NCBI GenBank assembly: GCA_032209605.1
Contig: JASFXZ010000056.1
Span: 1,054,001-1,118,000, forward strand
Origin: Mactromeris polynyma
Lineage: Eukaryota; Mollusca; Bivalvia; Venerida; Mactridae
Direction of reading: 5' to 3'
Length of the DNA: 64,000 bases
Positions within the stretch are counted from its first letter, which is position 1, and every line of letters begins with the position of its first letter. The notes under the pieces were generated by a model. It had not been told where the DNA came from. It saw nothing but the letters and a program-made list of their open reading frames with translations, and did not search any database. The position numbers were made by a program, and so were the translations under genes. Below, one piece after another: positions 1-11,000 of the stretch.

Positions 1-2784
1 GAAAGTGATTGATAGGCGCTTTATTTGGAAGTTGTACTGAAATCGGCCTCACCCATTGGGCAATATATAACAGCTTGTATATTCCTATAAGAGTCGGTAA
101 TACTTAAATCGGCTTCACCCGGTGGGAAATACATGAAAAGTTGTATCTTAGTTACGTTATTGTTGAGCAATATTGAAATCGGCCTCACCCGTTGGGATAC
201 ATATCGAAGCTTTTATCTGACTTTATTTGTTGTTTGTAATATTGAAATCGGCCTCACCCGTTAGGAAATTTAAACAAACTCAACATGTGTCACTATCTGT
301 TCACAATAAGACAATAAATACTGATGGATGCTCACTTCATTTGGAAGTAGTATTTCATTCGGCCTCACCCGTTGGGATATTGGACAGTGATTGATAGGCG
401 CTTTATTTGGAAGTTGTATGGAAATCGGCCTCAGCTATTAGGCAATATATAACAGCTTGTATATTCCTATAAGAGTCGGTAATACTGAAATCGGCCTCAT
501 CCGTTGGGAATTACATGAAAAGTTGTATCTTAGTTACGTTATTGTTGAGCAATATTGAAATCGGCCTCACCAGTTGGGATATATATCGAAGCTTTTATCT
601 GACTTTATTTGTTGTTTGTAATATTGAAATCGGCCTCATCCGTTAGGAAATTTAAACAAACTCAACATGTGTCACTATCTGTTCACAATAAGACAATAAA
701 TACTGATGGATGCTCACTTCATTTGGAAGTAGTATTTCATTCGGCCTCACCCGTTGGGATATTGGACAGTGATTGATAGGCGCTTTATTTGGAAGTTGTT
801 TGGAAATCGGCCTCAGCCATTATAGGCAATATATAACAGCTTGTATATACCTATAAGAGTCGGTAATACTGAAATTGGCCTCACCCGTTGGGAAATACAT
901 GAAAAGTTGTACCTTAGTTACGTTATTGGTGAGCAATATTGAAATCGGCCTCACCAGTTGGAATATATATCGAAGCTTTTATCTGACTTTAGTTGTTGTT
1001 TGTAATATTGAAATCGGCCTCACCCGTTAGGAAATTTAAACAAACTCAACTTATGTCACTATCTGTTCACAATAAGACAATAAATACTGATGGATGCTCA
1101 CTTCATTTGGAAGTAGTATTTCATTCGGCCTCACCCGTTGGGATTTTGGAAAGTGATTGATAGGCGCTTTATTTGGAAGTTGTACTGAAATCGGCCTCAC
1201 CCATTGGGCAATATATAACAGCTTGTATATTCCTATAAGAGTCGGTAATACTTAAATCGGCTTCACCCGGTGGGAAATACATGAAAAGTTGTATCTTAGT
1301 TACGTTATTGTTGAGCAATATTGAAATCGGCCTCACCCGTTGGGATACATATCGAAGCTTTTATCTGACTTTATTTGTTGTTTGTAATATTGAAATCGGC
1401 CTCACCCGTTATAAAATTTAAACAAACTCAACATGTGTCACTATCTGTTCACAATAAGACAATAAATATTGATAGATGCTCACTTCATTTGGAAGTAGTA
1501 TTTCATTCGGCCTCACCCGTTGGGATATTGGACAGTGATTGATAGGCGCTTTATTTGGAAGTTGTATGGAAATCGGCCTCAGCTATTAGGCAATATATAA
1601 CAGCTTGTATATTCCTATAAGAGTCGGTAATACTGAAATCGGCCTCATCCGTTGGGAATTACATGAAAAGTTGTATCTTAGTTACGTTATTGTTGAGCAA
1701 TATTGAAATCGGCCTCACCAGTTGGGATATATATCGAAGCTTTTATCTGACTTTATTTGTTGTTTGTAATATTGAAATCGGCCTCATCCGTTAGGAAATT
1801 TAAACAAACTCAACATGTGTCACTATCTGTTCACAATAAGACAATAAATACTGATGGATGCTCACTTCATTTGGAAGTAGTATTTCATTCGGCCTCACCC
1901 GTTGGGATATTGGACAGTGATTGATAGGCGCTTTATTTGGAAGTTGTTTGGAAATCGGCCTCAGCCATTATAGGCAATATATAACAGCTTGTATATACCT
2001 ATAAGAGTCGGTAATACTGAAATCGGCCTCACCCGTTGGGAAATACATGAAAAGTTGTATCTAAGTTACGTTATTGGTGAGCAATATTAAAATCGGCCTC
2101 ACCAGTTGGAATATATATCGAAGCTTTTATCTGACTTTAGTTGTTGTTTGTAATATTGAAATCGGCCTCACCCGTTAGGAAATTTAAACAAACTCAACTT
2201 ATGTCACTATCTGTTCACAATAAGACAATAAATACTGATGGATGCTCACTTCATTTGGAAGTAGTATTTCATTCGGCCTCACCCGTTGGGATATTGGACA
2301 GTGATTGATAGGCGCTTTTTTGGAAGTTGTATGGAAATCGGTCTCAGCTATTAGGCAATATATAACAGCTTGTATATTCCTATAAGAGTCGGTAATACTG
2401 AAATCGGCCTCATCCGTTGGGAAATACATGAAAAGTTGTATCTTAGTTACGTTATTGTTGAGCAATATTGAAATCGGCCTCACCAGTTGGGATATATATC
2501 GAAGCTTTTATCTGACTTTATTTGTTGTTTGTAATATTGAAATCGGCCTCACCCGTTAGGAAATTTAAACAAACTCAACATGTGTCACTATCTGTTCACA
2601 ATTTAAGACAATAAATACTGATGGATGCTCACTTCATTTGGAAGTAGTATTTCATTCGGCCTCACCCGTTGGGATATTGGACAGTGATTGATAGGCGCTT
2701 TATTTGGAAGTTGTTTGGAAATCGGCCTCAGCCATTATAGGCAATATATAACAGCTTGTATATACCTATAAGAGTCAGTAATAC
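1..2784. repeat. Higher-order satellite array, ~382-bp monomers
   Basis: Monomers begin near 1, 383, 765, 1149, 1531, 1913, 2297 and 2680, each opening with a GA(A/C)AGTGATTGATAGGCG-like sequence. Three monomer types differ after the TTTGGAAGTTGT stretch: type A reads CTCACCCATTGGGC, type B CTCAGCTATTAGGC and type C CTCAGCCATTATAGGC. The order is A-B-C-A-B-C-B-C, so the first two trimers repeat at 1148 bp and the third lacks A. Each monomer holds about five copies of a shorter core (CGGCCTCACCCGTTGGGA). Short open frames here come from the repeat and are not genes. Confidence 0.95.
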
Positions 2785-3790
2785 TGAAATCGGCCTCACC
2801 CGTTGGGAAATACATGAAAAGTTGTACCTTAGTTACGTTATTGGTGAGCAGTATTGAAATCGGCCTCACCCGTTGGGATATATATCGAAGCTTATATCTG
2901 ACTTTATTTGTTGTTTGTAATATTGAAATCGGCCTCACCCGTTGGAAAATACATGAAAAGTTGTACCTTAGTTACGTTATTGGTGAGCAGTTTTGAAATC
3001 GGCCTCACCCGTTGGGATATATATCGAAGCTTATATCTGACTTTATTTGTTGTTTGTAATATTGAAATCGGCCTCACCCGTTGGGAAATACATGAACAGT
3101 TGTATCTTAGTTACGTTATTGGTGAGCAATATTGAAATAGGCCTCACCCGTTGGGATATATATCGAAGCTTATATCTGACTTTATTTGTTGTTTGTAATA
3201 TTGAAATCGGCCTCACCCGTTGGGAAATACATATAAAGTTGTACCTTAGTTACGTTATTGGTGAGCAGTTTTGAAATCGGCCTCACCTGTTGGGATATAT
3301 ATCGAAGCTTATATCTGACTTTATTTGTTGTTTGTAATATTGAAATCGGCCTCACCATTTGGGAAATACATGAAAAGTTGTATCTTAGTTACGTTATTGG
3401 TGAGCAATATTGAAATAGGCCTCACCCGTTGGGATAGATATCGAAGCTTATATCTGACTTTATTTGTTGTTTGTAATATTGAAATCGGCCTCACCCGTTG
3501 GGAAATACATGAAAAGTTGTACCTTAGTTACGTTATTGATGAGCAGTTTTGAAATCGGCCTCACCCGTTGGGATACATATCGAAGCTTATATCTGACTTT
3601 ATTTGTTGTTTGTAATATTGAAATCGGCCTCACCCGTTGGGAAATACATGAAAAGTTGTATCTTAGTTACGTTATTGGTGAGCAATATTGAAATAGGCCT
3701 CACCCGTTGGGATATATATCGAAGCTTATATCTGACTTTATTTGTTGTTTGTAATATTGAAATCGGCCTCATCCGTTAGGAAATACATTG
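2785..3790. repeat. 139-bp dimeric tandem array
   Basis: The array has a constant 139-bp step (for example 2925, 3064, 3203). Each unit is two diverged subunits of about 70 bp that both start GAAATCGGCCTCACCCGTTGG: one continues to a TATCGAAGCTTATATCTG segment, the other to a TACATGAAAAGTTGTA segment. These are the same subunits used inside the 382-bp monomers, so the two arrays share an ancestor. Repeated 75-residue open frames follow the period and are not coding. Confidence 0.93.
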
Positions 3791-4445
3791 TATCTGAGTA
3801 TATTGGACACTGAAATGTAACAGTAATAATATTATTCACTATTTATTATGGTATAAAAACACGGCTTCAAGTGTTTTCAAATTAAACAAACACGTATGTG
3901 CACACTTCAATTGTTGTCAGTATTGAAAAGGGTCTCAGTTGTATACATGTATTACACTTTAACTATCATGAGTGAAGGTCTCATACCAAAGACGTACAAT
4001 TAGCACACTTTCATTCCCTTTACATCGCAAAGTGGTGATTATTTACCAAATAAACTTCAGTCATTTAGTATTTATATACTGCTTAAAAAATGCTCTTCAT
4101 CGGCGACTATCGTTAGATAGAAATAAAACGTTGTTTCAAACTCGGGTTAAATATTGAACAAGATCTTACTCGTTGGAAATAAATGCTTCTCATGAAAAAG
4201 TAATTTGTATCTTAAATTCGAATTTTAGATGCGTTGATTGCAAAAACAACTTTTAAGTGATATCTTACATATTATTGAATCATTTAACAATCAATACTTG
4301 ATTGAAAACTATTCTATAAGAAGAGGATGCCTTTTTACTTTTTACCATTAAGCTACAATTCCAAACTATATATCCAGTAGGCGTTCAGGCCTCACCAGTT
4401 GAGAAATTAAATATGTAAATCGGCCTCAACGGTTGAGATTTAGAT
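3791..4445. repeat. Decayed edge of the satellite
   Basis: Isolated degenerate cores remain in otherwise unique AT-rich DNA, for example AGGCCTCACCAGTTGAG near 4388 and ATCGGCCTCAACGGTTGAG near 4419. This fits an array that degenerates at its margin. No gene is seen. Confidence 0.6.
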
Positions 4446-4950
4446 ACACCCGAAAATATCGCACAAAATTGTACCCTGAGTCACAAACAGCGGTGAACTG
4501 TATACATAACACGACTGTGAGAATTACTAATGATCACCGAAATTAACCGAAGTACATTCGAATTCGGCACCACTAACCTTTTCGTTTCGAGGACTCAAAT
4601 AAGATACTCTCGGTTCAGAAAATATGTTAATATCAAACAAATATTAATGTCGTTATGTAATTTGAAATACAAATCGTGTGGTTTGAAACTACAATGTAGT
4701 CATGACTCATCTGAGAAGACCAATTGAAATGCCGCTGCATTTAACATGGCTATGAAAAATTCAAATCGCGACATCGGCATGTCGTAAAACTGGTTAAAGT
4801 CCAAAGACTATATATACAGTATCTGTTCCAAATACGCTGATACTGTAGACACTCTTATTATTATACGTGGCCAACGAAACAGAAATTTACCACTTCTAAT
4901 GATGAGAGCTACCTATCGAAATATTAATTCTCAGAATGTTGGTAGGCCTA

Positions 4951-5295
4951 CTTGTATGAATTGGTCGTTCTGTATTTTTAATAAGATAATACATTTGTAC
5001 TAGTGCAATTCTCATGAAAGAGCCCTCAACATTTAGACCCCGAAATGAACCAGAAGCTACCAATTCATATATATATTGTAGACAAATTTCCGAGGGAGAT
5101 CTGACTGGGGGTTGGTACAGGAGGTGGTGTCCCCTGGAATTTGTGAAAATGTAGGTACTTGTATGAAATGGTTGTTCTGCATTCTAACACGATAATAATA
5201 GTGCAATTCTCATGAATGAGTAGGCCTACTTAAAATGTAGACCCCGAAATGCACCAGAAGCCACCAGTTCATACCTATATTGTAAAAAAAACATT
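4951..5295. repeat. Two diverged direct repeats of ~140 bp
   Basis: Segments near 4951-5090 and 5157-5295 align over TTGTATGAA...GGT, GTGCAATTCTCATGAA, TAGACCCCGAAATG and CCAGAAGC(T/C)ACCA. They sit about 206 bp apart. The origin is unknown; this is probably a transposon remnant. Confidence 0.7.
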
Positions 5296-5871
5296 AATGG
5301 AGGGGTAATTTGTCTCATGGTTGCCCCCCCCGCAAGAATGGAATTTCTGGATCCGGGCCTGATTCTTAGTAATTTATCCAAATATAGAGTCTTATTTATC
5401 ATGTCAGTCTTGTTAGCATATGTAACTATATCATATATATCCTTAAAGGTATATTATGCTCATATTTAGTTCATTTGTTTACCTAAACAAACAGGAAAAT
5501 ATACTTTATCTAGTAAAAACTTCAATAAATATGCATTATCGCAGAATACATTTAAAATTACCTCACTGTAATAGTCAGTTCCGCGTTGATCACGTGACAT
5601 ATTACATTTTAATTGGATGTTCCAATATTAGTTCCAATATCAACAATTAGTGTAAGCTATCTCCTGGACATATCTCACTATGAACGCAGTGTTTGTTTTA
5701 TTCCGTGGATTAACATCAATGTGTGACCCGCGAATTCACTGCATATGGTAATTTATACTGAGAACTAGAGCACTGTGAGACAAATCCAGTGAAATAATTC
5801 TCTCAAAAAAGTAAAAATAGACATAGATCAACCTAATACTAAGGCGACGATTCCCGCGCAAACTGTGGGAC

Positions 5872-5992
5872 GAGTCCATTATATGCGAACTGACAAATTG
5901 TTCACGTGTTCCCTTTGACCGCGCTGTGGGACGAGTGAATTTAATGTGAACTGATATTTTTTATCACGTGTTTCCTTTGACCCACACGCACA
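5872..5992. repeat. Two tandem copies of a ~58-bp unit
   Basis: Both copies share CTGTGGGACGAGT, a TGTGAACTGA-like stretch, TCACGTGTT and CCTTTGACC. TCACGTG is an E-box-like palindrome, so the pair duplicates an E-box. No function is shown. Confidence 0.65.
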
Positions 5993-7575
5993 GGGAAAAG
6001 AGACCTGTGTACAAGCACCATAGTCAAGCAGTGCTTACTGAAAAGGGAAATTGAAATAAATATTAGGTATATGTTGCTACGTATTTATTTCCTAACAAAC
6101 CAGGCACATTTCAAATTTTGAACAGACTCATAAATAATCTTATGACATGACAACACGTGTATTAATTAGTGACGTTGGTTATGGCGTCGAATATTTCCAA
6201 ATGAAAGTTTTGACGTCACAAACTTAAAGCACATTCATGGTGGCTTAATTTTGATAAACAGAATAACATGAACGTTTAAAGGGTTTGTGTAGATCTCCAT
6301 TTGGAAAACAGACGATTCCTCAAGAATGAATGATGCATTTACCTTTGAGTAAAGCGTTCTGAGGCGACGTCATCATCTTGTAGTTTACTATTGTTTTTTT
6401 GTTTTTATTGTTGGAATCGCAATACAAAGACACGTGACCCCCGATTTTAATATTTTGGGTACTAAATAGAACTACAAACACATATTTGTTAGAAAATGTA
6501 CAAAAAATGAAAATGGATTTTTTGATCCCTAATACAAATTTAATGTTATCATTTTTTTTCGTGGAACAGCTTATTTATAGTCGTGTGTTTAAATAACATG
6601 CTATTGGTGTGGCCCTTTATTTGGTCCACTTTCTGTCATGTCTCAAAGATTTTGTTCAAAATACTTGCTGAGGTCATATTTAAAAAAAGGTGTTTGCTTT
6701 ATATCTCCGGACCAGTGTTTAACAATATTTTTCACAGCTTCGATAGACATTCCTGTGGAGGGCCAATCATAGTTAAGGCACAGTATCTTTGGCGTGTCCG
6801 TTGGCAGACAGAAAACCCCCGATGTTTAGGTTTGGCCTAAATTCAAGCGATGCCTTTGTACAAGACTGGAACATATTACAAGTCACAATCTTCAGTTTTG
6901 TGTTCTGAGAATTATGCGGCAATACACTGTGTAACTTCTCATGGACAACTCCCTTAGGGAGCATTCTCGACAACTCTCGGGTATTTCCCTACCACTTCGT
7001 GACTCGAATAACACCCTCTAGTGTATGTAAGGCGGAGCACTATGTAGCAAAACTCAACATTTTGTGCGGTCAAGAAATAGTTGTCGTAAAACGGATTTAT
7101 AATTTCAATAACTTCGATAAAGTCACGTAAGAGATGGATTATCGTTGTCATTTCTAGTTTAAAAAAACATAGTTCAGTCTTCATATAGCTTAAAGATTAC
7201 ATTCATCAGCACTCCATCGTTCATGCCGCCATCTTGTATTTCATGACATTCGAATGGTATTTCCGAAAGTCGTGCCTAACGTACATCCGAGGCACTTGAC
7301 GTAGTTGGCCGACGATTTCCGAATGGTTGAGAGGGTGTTGCTCATAAGAGGTTTACGTATCTAGAATCTAGTATCTGTTTATAATGTCGATGAAGAGAGG
7401 TTGTTGATCAAACGAGGTCCGATTTGGATGGATCAATGTTGCATTCATTTCATGTAAAAGCATCATGTACTAACAATACTATGTTTTTACGTCTGGAATA
7501 ATAATGGTAGAAATAAATCATTTATGTCATATGTTAAATGATGTCATATATATACATGTATATAGTTAGCAATTT

Positions 7576-7731
7576 CAGGGCCGTAAATTGCCTCCCCTGG
7601 AAGGGGAGGCACCCCGCCTGGCGGAGCGAGGCGAAAAAAATTTTGGACCCTTTTTAGACAAAAAATGATTTTTATTTCAGCCCGCAATAGGAGGCAACTG
7701 CCTACATGCCTCCATGTAATTTACGGCCCTG
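7576..7731. mobile_element. Non-autonomous inverted-repeat DNA element (MITE-like)
   Basis: The ends form a perfect 14-bp inverted repeat, CAGGGCCGTAAATT and AATTTACGGCCCTG. The direct 5-bp repeat AATTT on both sides is a candidate target-site duplication. An inner pair (GAGGCA and TGCCTC) extends the palindrome. It encodes nothing and lies 85 bp beyond the transporter stop codon, so it may fall in that gene's 3' UTR. An ATTAAA hexamer on the minus strand touches its edge. Confidence 0.75.
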
Positions 7732-7815
7732 AATTTAATAACACACTCTGAATATGATGGACGGACTATTCTTCAATTTTCCAGTTATGATATTGTCAAA
7801 ATGTCACTGTTAGTT

Positions 7816-8085
7816 TTAGTTTTCATATGGTGGGGGTGCTTGCACTACATTCACAGGGGAAGCAGGTTCCTCCATGGGTTGCATCATTATGTCATTTCGG
7901 AATGATCCATTATCGTATGCAAAAATAGGAGCGTCATCTCCACGTCGCTTAAACGATAGCTGGACTATTCCATCTTTGTTTGGTAATGATGTGACAACTT
8001 GTGGATGTGCCCCAACATCGAAAGAGTCCATTATTTCACCGTTTTTATACACGACTTCCTGATCACTTTCACGACCTTTGATGTC
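7816..8085 (-). CDS. SLC5 symporter, coding exon 15 (terminal)
   Basis: Residues 581-669 and the stop codon. Hydrophilic tail ending QAPPPYEN. Acceptor AATTTCAG, phase 0. Confidence 0.88.
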   Translation of the reverse strand, partial: DIKGRESDQEVVYKNGEIMDSFDVGAHPQVVTSLPNKDGIVQLSFKRRGDDAPIFAYDNGSFRNDIMMQPMEEPASPVNVVQAPPPYEN

Positions 8086-11000
8086 CTGAAATTTAAAAAC
8101 GTGTAACTGTATCATTTAAAATATTAAACAAGCGTGCACAAATTCGTACACAGAGTATCAGTAAGTCGCCATGCATGACCATTATAGAAAAAATATATTA
8201 CATGTATAACGAAGACAGATTAATGACTAGTGTGTATACTAATCAACTATCCACATGTACATGTAACTCATTCCTTGATGCAATAGAGCATACATGCTTG
8301 TAATATGAAACACCAGTAAACATGCTAATACACTACAGACATTCAGTATCTGTCACTACAGTAAAATCTGGAAAATCTTCATTCTGACAGCGTAGAAGCC
8401 ATGCGCTTTGTAAAGTCATTTTTGCTACCGCAGACAGCCGAATTTGTCTGCATATGGAACTTCAAGCCGTCGTAACGTTTTTTCCCACGGATGCAAACAA
8501 ATACGACTACACACAGATGCATGCTTCTTACCTCGGGATCTTGAAATTTGTAACCACAGCGACAAGGTGCTCGCCAGCTTTCAGGTAAACAACATACTAG
8601 TCTGTCAAAGAATGGTATCAGATATTTCGGATCGATTTCCTCTTGCGGAGGTAAATATAGACCTGTGGATAAAAAAGTCACTTATTCCATTTATGACGTC
8701 ACCAACGTGTAATAAAATACATATATATCATACATAACGCTACATACATATCATAAATGACGTTATATGTGAGTCACAACACATATTCTTATATCATATC
8801 TGACATCATATGCGTGTTATAACACCCATTCATCCCATAAAGGACGTTACAGTCCTGTAATAATTTCAATTCATACATTTAATGAGGTCACATACGTGTT
8901 ATATCACCCATTCATATCATATCATATCAAAGTAATAATAACATGACGCCATGCATGTCTTACAGTGATGATTGCTGCTACTTAGGCCGACAAAGTAAAT
9001 TTGGACAACACAAAAACAAAAGCAGCATCACCAACAACTACATATTGACAAATGAAAGATCAAAAACATCAATATAAGCAATTACGACAACAAAATTAGC
9101 TATTGCCACAAAACAACAACAATTTTCAACGACAATATCATCAACAACATCAACGTCAACAGATTCAAGAACAACAACAGGAACATCAACAATTACAACA
9201 TCAACGACAATATCATCAACAATATCAACGTCAACAGATTCAAGAACATCAACAGGAACATCAACAATTACAACATCAACATACCTGTCACTAAACTCAC
9301 TGTCATACCAACAATAATAACTGTCGCAACACCGATCGACGGGTACCATAGATACGAGACAGTGTACAACAACTCCACCGCGGATCTGCAAAACAGAAGA
9401 CGACTTGGAAGGGTCTTTCACATTCATCATTTCGTGGCCTTAAAACTTTGTTCCTAATTCAATTACAAACATCTCGGTATCACAGCTTGCAAATTTGCGG
9501 TATTTTGAATACAAACGCTTAGTGATCTCATTACTTCATGCTTTATAGGAAATTAAAAAATGAATCGATAAATCACAATCTGCACGAAGACTGCACCGCC
9601 TATATGTGACAGTGTATCTCACCGTATGGCCTTCATATTGGACCAAATTGTTCTTACATTAGTGACTAAAGATCGCCCTTGTTCTATATTTCAAAAGTCT
9701 ATGTTATTAGGACTTGTCACAGACGTGATTGTATTTTATGTTTTACCAACACGTACAGTTCATGTTTCATTGGAGCAACTGTTGTGGTCATGTTCGCCAC
9801 CATAGATGTAGCTGTACAATTGTCTTCCGGAAAGTCGAGCGAATAACCACTCCCAGGTAGATTGTACGCGCCAACACTGATCCACAGAGGTAGAATAAGT
9901 CCCAGAAAGCCACCGGATACGCATCCCTATGTATAGACAGTGATATACAGCGCAAATATGATAAAAGAAAATGTTCTATTTGTAAGAAATACATAATAAT
10001 GTCAGTTACAAGCCTTGAACTCATGAATATACCACAACTGACAGTAGTGTATTCACACGTAGCATAGAGGAGAATGTGTAACCTGAAAAGAACTGCAAAG
10101 TCACTATTGCATTTGCTCAAATTATCATAAATGTATAGCATTTCTGATTATCATCTTTCGGTTTTCAAAAGCTCAGGACTTTGATTTACTGAAGCTGATA
10201 ACTATATCTCAGATGAAAAGCTTCCGAATCTTTTTTTTCATTTCTAGGGCAATAACATGTCATGACAAGCAAATATTAGAAGACGACCAATAATGATTAT
10301 CACGCAAATATTTTATCATGGCTTAACATAAGAGAGAGAATAAGTAGCTACAGGGAACGCCACATACATAAGACAGTGCCTCCCCACGCAGACCTCCGGG
10401 AAAACAAAAATCCATAAAATATAAGGCTCTTGAGGAGGTTATAGGGTACACACGAGGCACCAGGAATGGCCTGGCAGACCATAAGGAATAGCTTGGCGAA
10501 TCAAAGTGGGCAGTGACGGGAGGGGGGCATGAAACGTATATATGATGTAAACAAATGAATGTGCTCAGGTCGTGCTGATAAGACTCTGAAAGAAAATGCA
10601 ACGATTCGTTGCTACTGTATTGTAATTTGGTACGTTATAGTATTCTGCATTATGTGGTCCTATTTGGTTGTTTGGTGTTGCGGGTTTACACCGTGTTTCG
10701 GCGCAGCCGTACTAACATGGTTTTGCAATTTGCACATCAGTGTTGTGTAAACCAATCGAATGTTACATTAACCAACAAGGCAATTTCTCTTCAACCGAAC
10801 AACGTTTGTAACCTTGACGCGGATTGGTTAACCGTCCGATAAGGGATAAGTTACCTTACCGAAATCCACTGAATTTCGGTGAATTTACCGAAATCCATTT
10901 AGGATCTGGAGTGGCATTCAAATTGCGCCGACCATCTTTTTTCAAGGTATTTCTTGTTTCAAATCTATTTCAGTGATGTATGGTGGTCAGTTAACTTAAT

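Larger units (their letters stand above)
4446..7570. other. Intergenic DNA without recognisable genes
   Basis: This is AT-rich sequence between the satellite and the 3' end of the transporter gene. Open frames are short, lack recognisable domains and have no splice partners I can see. It contains two local duplications, listed separately. Confidence 0.6.

Noticed and set aside
2199..3691. Several 60-94 codon open frames of near-identical sequence
   Set aside because: They follow the satellite period on both strands and have no start context, splice sites or domain.
6583..7184. Open frames on both strands upstream of the MITE at 7576
   Set aside because: Overlapping frames without domains or splice partners in AT-rich intergenic DNA.
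9038..9430. 130-codon minus-strand frame covering exon 13
   Set aside because: Frame differs from the SLC5 frame of exon 13; most of it is repeat translation.
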